IMG/VR virus record: IMGVR_UViG_3300034093_001496
Span: 1 to 45,383 of that record
Origin: a virus
Reading direction: 5' to 3' (one strand)
DNA length: 45,383 nucleotides
The notes beneath the pieces were generated by a model. It was not told the origin of the DNA, ran no database searches, and saw only the letters and a list, made by a program, of their open reading frames with translations. Positions 35,390 to 45,383 of this stretch are shown here, one piece after another (position 1 is the stretch's first letter; each line of letters opens with the position of its first letter). Position numbers and translations under genes: made by a program.

Positions 35390-36307
35390 TTATTCATTCG
35401 CACTCTCTAGCAAAGAAAGGACTACAGTTAATTCAGTTGAGCCGGATACTATAAAACCATATGTTTCTTCCAATACCAACTTACCAGAAACTACCGGTGA
35501 AAGTGAATCTGCGGGTGGTATTGTTACGTTTGTTACTAATCTCACAGCTTCCTGCTCAATAAATACAGGAGATTCAATTGTAGCTTTAATACTATCTACT
35601 AAAGAATTAACAACATATAAAGATGCTGATAATCCTGCATTCGTTCCATTATTAAATCCCGTCAATACAGATTGAGTAACTCCACTTTGAAATAATAATG
35701 GTGAAAGAGTAGAACCAGTTACAGATTGGTTTTTTATAATTTGATTTGATAATACTTTTAAATAATCCAATGCAAAGATAGATGCTGAGTATTCAACTGA
35801 AGCTATTAAAGATGCCCCATTCTTATCAAAATAAGCTTTTGCAGCTTTACTCGTTCTAATAGTTGTATTATTAACGATATCATATTTTATTGCATCAACA
35901 TCATCTAAAGTATTTTGTTCAAAGTATGATGATATAAAAGTAAATGGAGTTTCCGATAAACTATTTTGATTTTGTGTATATGCTGCTATTTCTTTTCTCA
36001 AAAATTGTCTATTTGAATTAAGTAATAAAGATGCGCTTGCAAAACTACCACTAAAATTTAATAAAGATACAGAAGAACTTATAAAAGAACTACCACTATA
36101 TACATTACTAAATTCAGGTATTGGTATTTCTTTGTTAGATGTTACAAATATAGTAACAGGCTGTGTTACCAAACTATTATTTGTAATTTGACAAGATAAT
36201 ACAATTGATGATACACCAGCGGGTGTTGTATATATTTCATCCGGCTCTCCAGTCAATCCTGTTACTACTGACTGAAACCGATTTAAGGGTACAAAAACTT
36301 CTGCCAT
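35390..36307 (-). CDS. Virion protein: beta sandwich split by a helical insert
   Basis: A 305-residue protein, probably structural. The N-terminal 58 residues (GEPDEIYTTPAGVSSIVL, CQITNNSLVTQPVTIFVTSN) and the last 50 (LVTNVTIPPADS, GKLVLEETYGFIVSGS, LTVVLSLLE) align with the start and end of the 110-residue protein at 23141-23473. Between them lies about 190 residues of mostly helical sequence, in which SNRQFLRKEIAAYTQNQ resembles the repeated module of the neighbouring giant protein (KNREFIQNETIAYLSSS). The gene lies 26 bases after that giant gene, with an A-rich leader and no Shine-Dalgarno sequence. Function beyond virion attachment is unknown. Confidence 0.7.
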   Translation of the reverse strand: MAEVFVPLNRFQSVVTGLTGEPDEIYTTPAGVSSIVLSCQITNNSLVTQPVTIFVTSNKEIPIPEFSNVYSGSSFISSSVSLLNFSGSFASASLLLNSNRQFLRKEIAAYTQNQNSLSETPFTFISSYFEQNTLDDVDAIKYDIVNNTTIRTSKAAKAYFDKNGASLIASVEYSASIFALDYLKVLSNQIIKNQSVTGSTLSPLLFQSGVTQSVLTGFNNGTNAGLSASLYVVNSLVDSIKATIESPVFIEQEAVRLVTNVTIPPADSLSPVVSGKLVLEETYGFIVSGSTELTVVLSLLESANE

Positions 36308-36333
36308 TTTTTTATTTTTTTATTTTTCTTTTT

Positions 36334-39300
36334 TTATATTTGTAGTGCTAATGAGAACGGAGTTACTAATGAGAATAGAGATTTACTAAATGTTCTACCC
36401 ACAAGAGTACCAGTTGCCTGATTAATACTTAAACCAGTACCAATTCTAAAGTCACCATCCTGATTACCAGATGTAAAGTAGATTCTACCTCCACCCAATT
36501 CGGTAATTTCATATATTGGATTTGCAACACCACTACCACCCTGATTTGGAGGAAGTGCTTTAAATGTCACACCACTGCCATTATAAGAATAGTCAATACC
36601 CGTTGCCACAATTAGAGAACCAAATGCTTCCAATGGTGCACCTGCTGCTATAAACTCTGCTCTAGTTCTTAGATAACGATTTGTTTCCAATGTTTCTAAT
36701 AATTGGTCTCTAGTCACAGCTATTGCACTTCCGTATTGTCCATCGTAGTAAGAAGATGCTGCTCTAATTCCTCTTTCGTTTCCACCATACAATAAATCAG
36801 TTACAGCCGCATCTACAATAAATCCAGTATCACGCGAACAACTTGCCTCATTATATACTAAATATGGAAATGCTCCATTTGTGTATCCAATTGCTCTTTG
36901 TTTCAATTCATCTTTACCAGCTTTTAATCTTTCAGCTGCCTGTCTTCTCTTAGTTGCTGGTGCTAAATAAGTTAGTAAAGTATTTGCTACTATTTTTTCA
37001 GATATTCCTCTTGCGAAGTTAATACCATCTATTGTTTGTTTCTTTTGTCCGTTATTATCACTATAACTATCCACAATTGCTACTGATGGGAATTTATAAT
37101 AATAAGAACCTGCTTCAATACTTCTTTCGTTACCACCATAAACTAAATCCGTTCTGATTGCATCTATGATAAATCCTAAATCTCTACTACAACTTGCTTC
37201 ATTATATTTTAAGTTACTCCAAGACGAACTTAAGAATGTTATAGTTTCTTTTTGTATTAATTGTTTGTTATCTGTCAATAATTTTGCAGTATCTATTAAA
37301 GATGCTGATGGTACTAAATACGTTGGATTTATTACTACGTTTTTAGATAACTTTCCAGCATATCTGATACCAGTAAGAGTTGGGTCTAATTGATTTAGAG
37401 TAGATGGTACACCTTTATTGATTGCGTTAGAAGGATATAAGTAATAATACTGTCCTGCTATCACACTTCTTTCTTGTCCACCATATAATACATCCGTTGC
37501 TGCTGCATCTACTAAGTATCCAACATCTCTCTTACAAGTTGTTTGATTATAATATACTCCACTCCAAGACGAAGATACATATGCAATAGTTTCTTCTGCT
37601 ATAAATGATTTGTTCTTTCTTAATAAATCAAATGATGCCGATGCTTCTAATGATGCCGTTTGGAATACTATATTCTTAACAATCTTTTGTGCTATTCTAC
37701 TTGCGTAGTTTATACCATCAATTGTTTGTCCTAATTGTCCAACACCATCACCATCTCCTTCAATAATTGCTTTAGATGGATATTTGTAATAGAACTCCCC
37801 GCTGAATACACCTCTTTCATTTCCACCATAAAGTAAATCAGTTGTTACACCGTCTAAGATATAACCAACATCTCTCTTACACTTATCTTTATCATACTCA
37901 AATGTACTCCAGCTAGCAGTTAAATAAGCTAGTGTTTCATTTTGTATAAACTCTCTATTCTTTCTCAATAAATTAACCGATGCTGATACCAATTGTGATG
38001 CTGTCACAAATGTTAATGATGCCGCAACATTCTTAGAAAGTTGTCCTGCGTAATTAACACCTGCTAATGTTGGTTGTAATTGTGAACCTTGCGCTTGCGA
38101 TGGATATAAGTAATAGAATACCCCAGCGTTTGTACTTCTTTCGTTTCCACCATATAATAAATCCGTAGAAACTGCATCTACGATATGACCAACATCTCTT
38201 TTACAAGTTGATTCAATATAGGATGCCGTACTCCAAGAAGAAGATAGATACGCAATAGTTTCATTTTGTATAAACTCTCTATTCTTTCTTATCAATGCGT
38301 ATGATGCTGATACAATTGCCGATGCCGTTACATAAGTTATGTTTTGAATTACTTTTTGTGCTAACTTACTTGCGTAGTTTATTCCATCAAGTGTTTGGTT
38401 CAATTGTGCTCCCTGCGCCTGTGATGGATATTGATAATAGAATATACCATTAAATAATGATGCTGAATTTGAGTTAAATACTAAATCTTCAGCTGCTCCA
38501 CTTATAATCAATCCTACATCACGTCTACACTTACTTTCATCGTAAGATGCCGTACTCCAAGAAGAAGATAGGTAAGCAATAGTTTCATCCTGTATGAATG
38601 AAATGTTATTTTTTAGTATTCCGTATGCAATCCATCTATTATCATTACTTACAGCCGTTGTATAAGATGATGTTGGTAAACTTAATGATGCCGATACTAT
38701 TGCTGAACTAGTTCCGTTAGCAACTATGTTTGTTACAATAGCAATTGATGCTGATAGTATTGTTGCTTCAGTAGAAGTTGCCGATGATGCTGAAATATAT
38801 TGGTTAGTGTTTGTTACTTTAATATTTCCTAAAGTATTAAGTATAATAGAAGGTGCTGCTATTAATGTACTACTAATAGATGCAGTTGTAAATCTAGCTG
38901 CGTACTTAATTGCATCAGTTGTTTCAACCACTTGTGAACCAAATCCGTTAGCTTGTGATGGGAACTGATAATAGTAATCTGCATTCTTTCTACTTCTTTC
39001 ATTTCCACCATAAAGTAAATCAGTTGCAACACCATCAATGATATACCCCAAATCTCTATAACATTTACTTTCACTATAATCTAAGTTAGGGTATTTAACA
39101 TTTACATATGCAATACTTTCACTTTGTATGAATAGTTTGTTAGCTTTTATTAAATCATATGCGTATTGAACTTCCAAAGATGCCGTAAATACTTGCTTAT
39201 TAACAACTACGTTCATAGCCGTTCCTTTTGCGTATCTTACACCAGTCAATGTTGGTTCTAATTGTGCGTTTGTAGCTTGTGATGGGAAATCATAATAGTA

Positions 39301-42300
39301 TCTTCCAGCTACAACACTTCTTTCGTTACCACCATATAGTAAATCGGTTGCTACTGCATCTATAACGTATCCAATATCTCTCTTACAAGTAGTTTCGTTA
39401 TAACCAAAGTTACTCCAAGAAGAAGATAGATATGCGATTGATTCACTTTGTATAAATGCCTTATTTTCTCTCAATGAATTCCAAGATGCTGATGTTGGTT
39501 GGTTGATTGATGCTGATATGTGTGTAAATACAGTATTCAACACAACCTTCTCAGCCAATCCACTTGCGTATTTGATTGCCGTAATTGTTTGGTCTAATTG
39601 TGAACCAGTTGCTTTAGATGGGAAATCAAAATAGAACTTACCATTAAACAAAGATGCTGAGTTACCACCATATAAAAGGTCAAATGCAGAACCACTAAGG
39701 ATTCCAGTCAAATCTCTTTCACATTTACTTTGTGTATATTCAAATCCACTCCAAGATGAACTCATATAAGCAATAGTTTCATCAACTATAAATTTAGAGT
39801 TACTTACTAATAGATTATATGCTGAATTTATCTTTGCATTTGTATTTGCTATTGGGTATGATGTTGGTTTAAGTCCAATTGAGCTTGTACCATTACTTAA
39901 TAACACATCAATTACCAAAGATAAAGATGATGATATTAATTTACCTTGCAATCTTCCCGCTGCACTTCCACTTATTATTTGTGGTGTGTTAGTTACCTTA
40001 ATACTTGCTGATGTATTTGATGCAATTGTTGGAAGTAAAGATGTTCCATTTTCAATTACACTTAATATCAAATCAAATCCACTTGCAATCTTATTAGTAT
40101 CAAAAGATGATGCTGATATTGCTTGTCTTATAGGATTTGCGTTTGTTACTTTTAAAGATGATGATGTATTTGTTACTAATGTAGGTAATACACTCAATCC
40201 GTTTTTAACAACGTTTACAACAGTACCATAAGAAGAACTTACGTTTGTAATTTGAGTTGATAAGTTATATGAACCCGTACCAATTGTTTGTTCTTTAGAA
40301 CTTATATGTAATAAAGTTGGTGTAGATAATTCAAATCCATAATTGTAATTTCTTGCTAATGAATCCGGTACAAATGCAATACCATTTTCAATAATATCAG
40401 CTACATGCTTAAATGATGATGTAATAATATCTAATTCAGCTCCACTTGCCGATATTGATGATGAGTATTGAGTTGTGTTTGTTACTTTAATTAAACTATC
40501 ACCATTTTGAACCAATACAGGTATAGTACTTATTGAATTTTTAGTAGTTCTAACAAATGTATGAGCTGCTTGTGGTAAATGTTTAATTGCCCCAGCTGAT
40601 GCTGATACAAATGTGTGAATTGATTGAGGTAGATGTTTTATAGCGTTTGCTGATGCTGATACAAATGTATGTATTGAACCAGAAGCACTTCCAGCATCCC
40701 CTACATTGATTGTAAAGATGCCATTCTGTCTTTGTAATCCATTAATACTTGCTGTCACAAATGTATGTGAGTTTGTATATGATGATGCACCTATATTGAT
40801 GTTAAACGTATTTGTAGTTACACCAGATATACTTAACCATCTTCCGCTTGGATAATCATATCCAGCTCTAGGGTAAGACTTTGAAACCACATTATCATCT
40901 AATACACAATTGTAAGTTAATGAGTTATCAGAAAGTTTAATATAATCTCCATTACTAAATCCGTGAGATGCTATTGTTATAGTAACATCACCAGTTTCAG
41001 CGTTATATGGAGCGTTAGTTACTGTGTGTTGAGTGAATCCAACTGATTTTATCTCAATTGATTTTCCAACATATGGGTCACTTCCAACTCTAGGATAACT
41101 ATGAGTTGTTGTGTTACCATCTTGGTCACAAGTAAATGCAATTGAACCCGTTGCTAAAATAACACTTCTACCAACTCCCAATCCATGCTGTCCAACAGTT
41201 ACAGACATATCGCCCGTAAGTGCGTTGTAATTAGCTGCGGAAGGTGTAAAGTATTTATTAGCTGCAGATGCCCCAACACTAACCGTCAATGTAGTTGGTG
41301 TAGTATTAGTTATCATCATAGAACGACCAGCGTATGGGTCTATTCCAAATCTAGGATATGATTTAACTGATTGATTGTTATCCATATCACAAGTAAATGC
41401 AATTGAGCCCGTTGTTATTAGGATTCCCTCACCAATACTTAAATTATGAGAACCTACCGTCATTACAAAATCTCCAGTAGCTGGATTGTAAGTTGCGTTA
41501 GTAGGTGTAAACTCTACATTAGGTCCTGATGCTCCAACATTAACAGTTATTGTATTAGTTGTTACTGATTGTATTTGTAATTTGTTAGAGTATGCATATT
41601 GTCCAATTGAAGGTAACTTATGTTCCGTTCTATTGCCATCCATATCACAAGTGAACACAAATGATTCAGGTCTAATGTAAATACTATTATACTTTGTCAA
41701 TGTATGACTTGGAATAGTAATTACAAAATCTCCATTCGCCGGATTGTATGTTGCCGTAGTTGGTGTAAATGATTTTACCCCATCGGTTATAATTCCAGTT
41801 ACTAAACCAAATGATGAACTAATTTGATTTACTTCAATTGTACTTGCTCCTAAAGATGATGTATATTGTGTAGTATTTGTTACCTTAATATTTCCATCAG
41901 TATTTGTAGTTAATGTTGGAGAATTTAATTTTATATTTTGAACTATTGCTTTAGCTAATGCTTTTGCATAATCAACACCAGCAACAGTTTCTCTAACTTG
42001 CGTACTCTTTGTTGCTAATGATGGATATAAATAATAATATTGTCCAGCTATAACACTTCTTTGATTTCCACCATAGAAAGTATCAGTTATAACTGCATCT
42101 AAAATATATCCAACATCACGTCTACACGTTTCTCTTAAATAAACTAAGTTAGGGAAGAATGTATCTATATATTGTACAGTTTCGTTTTGTATAAATCTTT
42201 TATTCTGTCTTAATAAATTAACTGATGCTGTTACGAATCCAGTTGGTGATATTAATACTTTATTTGCTATTATATTTTGTGCAGTACCAGCTACATAGTT

Positions 42301-45300
42301 TATTCCATCAAGTGTAGGTCCTTTTTGTGTTGCCGCAGTAGGTGAAACAGAACCTGTTAGAATTGCTGCTGATGGATATAGGTAATAATATTCTCCAGCT
42401 TTTGAACTTCTTTCATTACCACCATATACTAAGTCAGTTCTAACTGCATCTATAATGTATCCAATATCTCTCTTACAAGTTGTTTCGTTATAGTAGAATC
42501 CATCACCACCACTCCAAGAAGAAGATAGATAAGCAATTGATTCACTTTGTATAAACTTCTTATTATTAAGTAATAAATTAAATGCAGTTAATTCAGATGT
42601 TGTTGGTGATTGTAATAATAAATTTGCTACAATTTTTTCAGTAATACCTTTAGCGTATTTAATACCATCTAAAGTTTGATTTAATTGTCCACCAGTATCA
42701 CCATCGTTACCCTCTGTTGCTAATGAAGGATATAAGTAATAATACTCACCAGCTTTAGCTACTCTTTCGTTACCACCATAAAGAATATCAGTTGCTACTG
42801 CATCTAATATATAACCAATATCTCTTTTACAAGTTGTTTGGTTATAAGGGAATGAACTCCAAGACGAAGATAGATACGCAATAGTTTCATTTTGAATTAA
42901 TACTTTGTTATTGAATATTAACTCATATGCTGAAACATTAGAATTGGATGCTGATACAAATGTTAGATTCTTTAATACACTATCCGTTAAATCTTTTGCG
43001 TATTTGATTCCACTTAATGTTGCTCCTAATTGAGATGTTGTTGCCTGTGATGGATATTCATAATAGAATTTTCCAGCATTTATACTTCTCTCATTACCAC
43101 CATAAACTATATCAGTTGTTACCGCATCTAAAATATGTCCTACATCTCTCTTACAAGTTGTTTCATTATAAGATGTTGTACTCCAACTTGCTGATACATA
43201 ACTTATAACTTCGTTTTGTATAAATTCTCTATTGTTATAAATTAATTCTTTTGCTTGTAATTTATTTTGTGATACTTTATTAAATGTATTTCCTTTAAGA
43301 ATTTTAAATGCAATATCTCTAGCATATTGAATACCAGTAACAGTCTCCTGTATTTGTGAACCAGTTGCTTCGGATGGGTATTTGTAATAAAATACTCCGG
43401 CATTTATTGTTCTCTCATTTCCACCATATAATAAATCCGTAGAAACTGCATCTATAATATGTACTATATCTCTCTTACAAGTTGATTCAACATATTGATG
43501 CGTGCTCCAAGATGAACTTATATAAGGTATTACTTCATCTTTAATAAACTCTTTGTTATTAACTAAAAGAGTATATGCATCTTTAACTTGCGCCGATTGA
43601 GTTACAAATAAAGTATTTAATACTAATTTTTGTGCTAAACGTGATGCGTAATTAATACCATCTAATGTTTGGTTTAATTGTGCACCTTGCGCCTGTGATG
43701 GATATTGATAATAAAATACACCATTGAATATAGATGCTGAATTTGCGTTGAATATTAAATCTTCTGCCGAACCACTCAATATAAATCTTAGGTCACGAGA
43801 ACAACTTGCTTCATTATAAGATGCTGTTGACCAAGCTGAACTTAAATATGCAATACTTTCCGATACTATGAAATCTAAGTTATTTTTTAGAATAGTATAA
43901 GCTGCTACTACATTTGAAGATGATATTGATGATGTATATAAAGTTATAGTTGGTAAAGAACCAGTACCATTTGCTATTATATTTGTTACAATAGAAATAG
44001 ATGCAGATATTGAGTTGGCTTCAGTTTGTGTTCCAGCATTTACTCCGAAATATTGAGTAGCATTAGTTACTTTAATATTATTTACATTTGAAACAATAGT
44101 AGGTAACGAACCAGTACCATTTTCTAATATGTTTATGATTCTATCAAAACTTCCAGATATACCTCTTACTAATGAAGATGATATAATTATAGAAGATGTA
44201 TATTGATTTGTATTTGTTATCTTTACTAATGAATCAGTATTTTTTACTAATGTAGGTAAAGAACCAGTACCATTTTCAACAATATTCAAAACAATATCAA
44301 AACTATTATTTGAAGATGTAAGATATGTAGGTGATATTGATGAAGTTGTTATATAACTATTTGTAGTAGTTCTTTTAATTAAAGAATTTACATTTGTTAC
44401 AATAGTAGGTAATGAACCAGTACCATTTTCAACAATATCTAAAACAATATCAAATCCAGTGGTTACTTTTACCTTTTCTTTATTAGCTGGAGTTGTTGTT
44501 GATATTATTTGTGTACCACCTAAAACATTTACACCCTTATTTGTATTCTTAACAATAGTTGTTGGTATTGAACCAGTTCCGTTTGATACAATATTAAGTA
44601 TGTTACCAAATGAAGATGATATAATAGATTTATCAGTTGTCCCTACTGATATTGATGATGTAGTTTGATTAGCAGTAGTTGCTTTAATTCCAGCTGCAGT
44701 ATTTAATACAACATTAGGTGCTGAATTACTTCCACTTTCAATTACGTTTGCCACAATATCAAAACCATCCTCTATTTCCTTCCCACCAATTGCTACTAAT
44801 TTTGCTAAACCTTTTGTGAAGTTTAATGAATCAATTGTTTCTTCGGATTGAACTCCAGTAGCTTGAGATGGATATAGGTAATAGAATCTTCCAGCAGTTA
44901 TACTTCTCTCATTACCACCATATACTAAATCCGTAATTACGGCATCTACAATAAATCCAGTATCTCTATAACACTTACTTTCAATATAATCTAAGTTAGG
45001 ATATGTTTCATTTGCGTAATCAACGGTGTTTTGTTGTAAGAATGCTCTATTTTTTCTTACTAAAGCTGCTGCGTTTGTTATTGCTGCTGATGGTAAACTT
45101 AATATATTATTTTTAATTATATTTTGTACCAATCCACTACCATAATCAATACCAGTTATAGTACTATCTAATTGAGCAGTTGCCGATGGTACACCAGCTA
45201 CTATTGCTTTAGATGGATATTCATAATAGTATTCTCCTGCAAATTTACTTCTTTCATTACCACCATATACTAAGTCAGTTCTAACCGCATCTAAAATATA

Positions 45301-45383
45301 CTTAACATCCCTTCTACATTTAATATCATCGTAAGGTGCATCACTCCAAGAAGAACTAACATATTCAACTACTTCATTTGCAA
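36334..45383 (-). CDS. Giant repeat virion protein, 5' end outside the window
   Basis: At least 3015 residues; the frame is open to the window edge, so the true start is not seen (the in-frame TTG at 45132 is a Leu inside a repeat). It has at least 17 copies of a module of about 75-105 residues with the core KNRxFIQxETIAYLSSSWS, YNETTCKRDIGYIxDAV, TDLLYGGNERS and YYYxYPSQA. A second repeat type of about 50 residues (FDIVLNIVENGTGSLPTIV) occurs near 44000-44800, and four beta repeats with FTCDxDGN and YPRxGxDPYxG lie at about 40770-41775. The end, GDFRIGTGLSINQATGTLV and FSKSLFSLVTPFSLALQ, resembles the ends of large structural proteins of marine T4-like phages. It is probably a very long fibre or whisker. 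Confidence 0.8.
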   Translation of the reverse strand, partial: ANEVVEYVSSSWSDAPYDDIKCRRDVKYILDAVRTDLVYGGNERSKFAGEYYYEYPSKAIVAGVPSATAQLDSTITGIDYGSGLVQNIIKNNILSLPSAAITNAAALVRKNRAFLQQNTVDYANETYPNLDYIESKCYRDTGFIVDAVITDLVYGGNERSITAGRFYYLYPSQATGVQSEETIDSLNFTKGLAKLVAIGGKEIEDGFDIVANVIESGSNSAPNVVLNTAAGIKATTANQTTSSISVGTTDKSIISSSFGNILNIVSNGTGSIPTTIVKNTNKGVNVLGGTQIISTTTPANKEKVKVTTGFDIVLDIVENGTGSLPTIVTNVNSLIKRTTTNSYITTSSISPTYLTSSNNSFDIVLNIVENGTGSLPTLVKNTDSLVKITNTNQYTSSIIISSSLVRGISGSFDRIINILENGTGSLPTIVSNVNNIKVTNATQYFGVNAGTQTEANSISASISIVTNIIANGTGSLPTITLYTSSISSSNVVAAYTILKNNLDFIVSESIAYLSSAWSTASYNEASCSRDLRFILSGSAEDLIFNANSASIFNGVFYYQYPSQAQGAQLNQTLDGINYASRLAQKLVLNTLFVTQSAQVKDAYTLLVNNKEFIKDEVIPYISSSWSTHQYVESTCKRDIVHIIDAVSTDLLYGGNERTINAGVFYYKYPSEATGSQIQETVTGIQYARDIAFKILKGNTFNKVSQNKLQAKELIYNNREFIQNEVISYVSASWSTTSYNETTCKRDVGHILDAVTTDIVYGGNERSINAGKFYYEYPSQATTSQLGATLSGIKYAKDLTDSVLKNLTFVSASNSNVSAYELIFNNKVLIQNETIAYLSSSWSSFPYNQTTCKRDIGYILDAVATDILYGGNERVAKAGEYYYLYPSLATEGNDGDTGGQLNQTLDGIKYAKGITEKIVANLLLQSPTTSELTAFNLLLNNKKFIQSESIAYLSSSWSGGDGFYYNETTCKRDIGYIIDAVRTDLVYGGNERSSKAGEYYYLYPSAAILTGSVSPTAATQKGPTLDGINYVAGTAQNIIANKVLISPTGFVTASVNLLRQNKRFIQNETVQYIDTFFPNLVYLRETCRRDVGYILDAVITDTFYGGNQRSVIAGQYYYLYPSLATKSTQVRETVAGVDYAKALAKAIVQNIKLNSPTLTTNTDGNIKVTNTTQYTSSLGASTIEVNQISSSFGLVTGIITDGVKSFTPTTATYNPANGDFVITIPSHTLTKYNSIYIRPESFVFTCDMDGNRTEHKLPSIGQYAYSNKLQIQSVTTNTITVNVGASGPNVEFTPTNATYNPATGDFVMTVGSHNLSIGEGILITTGSIAFTCDMDNNQSVKSYPRFGIDPYAGRSMMITNTTPTTLTVSVGASAANKYFTPSAANYNALTGDMSVTVGQHGLGVGRSVILATGSIAFTCDQDGNTTTHSYPRVGSDPYVGKSIEIKSVGFTQHTVTNAPYNAETGDVTITIASHGFSNGDYIKLSDNSLTYNCVLDDNVVSKSYPRAGYDYPSGRWLSISGVTTNTFNINIGASSYTNSHTFVTASINGLQRQNGIFTINVGDAGSASGSIHTFVSASANAIKHLPQSIHTFVSASAGAIKHLPQAAHTFVRTTKNSISTIPVLVQNGDSLIKVTNTTQYSSSISASGAELDIITSSFKHVADIIENGIAFVPDSLARNYNYGFELSTPTLLHISSKEQTIGTGSYNLSTQITNVSSSYGTVVNVVKNGLSVLPTLVTNTSSSLKVTNANPIRQAISASSFDTNKIASGFDLILSVIENGTSLLPTIASNTSASIKVTNTPQIISGSAAGRLQGKLISSSLSLVIDVLLSNGTSSIGLKPTSYPIANTNAKINSAYNLLVSNSKFIVDETIAYMSSSWSGFEYTQSKCERDLTGILSGSAFDLLYGGNSASLFNGKFYFDFPSKATGSQLDQTITAIKYASGLAEKVVLNTVFTHISASINQPTSASWNSLRENKAFIQSESIAYLSSSWSNFGYNETTCKRDIGYVIDAVATDLLYGGNERSVVAGRYYYDFPSQATNAQLEPTLTGVRYAKGTAMNVVVNKQVFTASLEVQYAYDLIKANKLFIQSESIAYVNVKYPNLDYSESKCYRDLGYIIDGVATDLLYGGNERSRKNADYYYQFPSQANGFGSQVVETTDAIKYAARFTTASISSTLIAAPSIILNTLGNIKVTNTNQYISASSATSTEATILSASIAIVTNIVANGTSSAIVSASLSLPTSSYTTAVSNDNRWIAYGILKNNISFIQDETIAYLSSSWSTASYDESKCRRDVGLIISGAAEDLVFNSNSASLFNGIFYYQYPSQAQGAQLNQTLDGINYASKLAQKVIQNITYVTASAIVSASYALIRKNREFIQNETIAYLSSSWSTASYIESTCKRDVGHIVDAVSTDLLYGGNERSTNAGVFYYLYPSQAQGSQLQPTLAGVNYAGQLSKNVAASLTFVTASQLVSASVNLLRKNREFIQNETLAYLTASWSTFEYDKDKCKRDVGYILDGVTTDLLYGGNERGVFSGEFYYKYPSKAIIEGDGDGVGQLGQTIDGINYASRIAQKIVKNIVFQTASLEASASFDLLRKNKSFIAEETIAYVSSSWSGVYYNQTTCKRDVGYLVDAAATDVLYGGQERSVIAGQYYYLYPSNAINKGVPSTLNQLDPTLTGIRYAGKLSKNVVINPTYLVPSASLIDTAKLLTDNKQLIQKETITFLSSSWSNLKYNEASCSRDLGFIIDAIRTDLVYGGNERSIEAGSYYYKFPSVAIVDSYSDNNGQKKQTIDGINFARGISEKIVANTLLTYLAPATKRRQAAERLKAGKDELKQRAIGYTNGAFPYLVYNEASCSRDTGFIVDAAVTDLLYGGNERGIRAASSYYDGQYGSAIAVTRDQLLETLETNRYLRTRAEFIAAGAPLEAFGSLIVATGIDYSYNGSGVTFKALPPNQGGSGVANPIYEITELGGGRIYFTSGNQDGDFRIGTGLSINQATGTLVGRTFSKSLFSLVTPFSLALQI
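36770..45383 (-). repeat. Seventeen or more coding repeats of the Cys/GGNERS module
   Basis: Copies are recognised by a Cys-x-Arg-Asp core followed 8-10 residues later by TDLxYGGNERS. Three copies (SGSAEDLIFNANS, SGSAFDLLYGGNS and SGAAEDLVFNSNS types) form a divergent subgroup. One copy lies at the window edge. The array is interrupted at about 40000-42000 by the other repeat types. Confidence 0.85.

Noticed and set aside
45130-45132. TTG as the start of the giant repeat protein
   Set aside because: The frame continues upstream to the window edge and encodes another copy of the same module.

Overview
The window looks like part of a large, AT-rich genome of a contractile-tailed (myovirus-type) phage. 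It carries a sheath, a T4 gp19-type tube, a tape measure, LysM and hub baseplate proteins, and several giant tail-fibre or adhesin genes. All genes are on the minus strand, so transcription runs from position 45383 down to 1. The host is probably a member of the Bacteroidota. Two promoters near 1340 and 1790 match the Bacteroidota pattern TTTG-N20-TAnnTTTG closely, and ribosome-binding sites are mostly weak or A-rich.

Layout in transcription order. (1) 45383-35390: a giant virion protein, cut by the window edge, built from at least 17 copies of a roughly 100-residue Cys-containing module, then a 305-residue protein. (2) 35322-23816: a 3384-residue fibre with about 22 beta units, two cupredoxin-like domains and a long Gly-Thr-Ser collagen-like shaft, then a PKD plus leucine-rich-repeat adhesin and a small likely fibre-assembly protein. 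(3) 23765-14304: two small fibre-related proteins, a 2641-residue fibre ending in a peptidase S74 chaperone, and two small virion-type proteins. (4) 14164-1816: sheath, tube, a gp26-family assembly protein with a possible frameshifted extension, a small protein, tape measure, a large baseplate or tube-cap protein, a LysM baseplate protein, a hub protein and a small unknown protein. (5) 1815-1: a complete phage-borne tmRNA with its own promoter and terminator, then a short family A DNA polymerase with a degenerate proofreading region.

The tail genes appear to be divided into units. Nine copies of ATATTTATA-like boxes lie in short gaps, mostly 19-28 bases before start codons. Three of them directly follow a hairpin that could end the preceding transcript. 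This suggests a phage-specific, probably late, promoter, distinct from the host-type promoters of the tmRNA and polymerase.

The points most worth a second look are the tmRNA (with a tag that may be about 25 residues long), the promoter nested in the tmRNA terminator, the proofreading-dead polymerase, the T7 slip site in the gp26-type gene, the pair of cupredoxin-like domains of which only one keeps the copper ligands, and the 305-residue protein, which looks like a small sandwich domain split by a helical insert. No integrase, capsid, packaging or lysis gene is visible.
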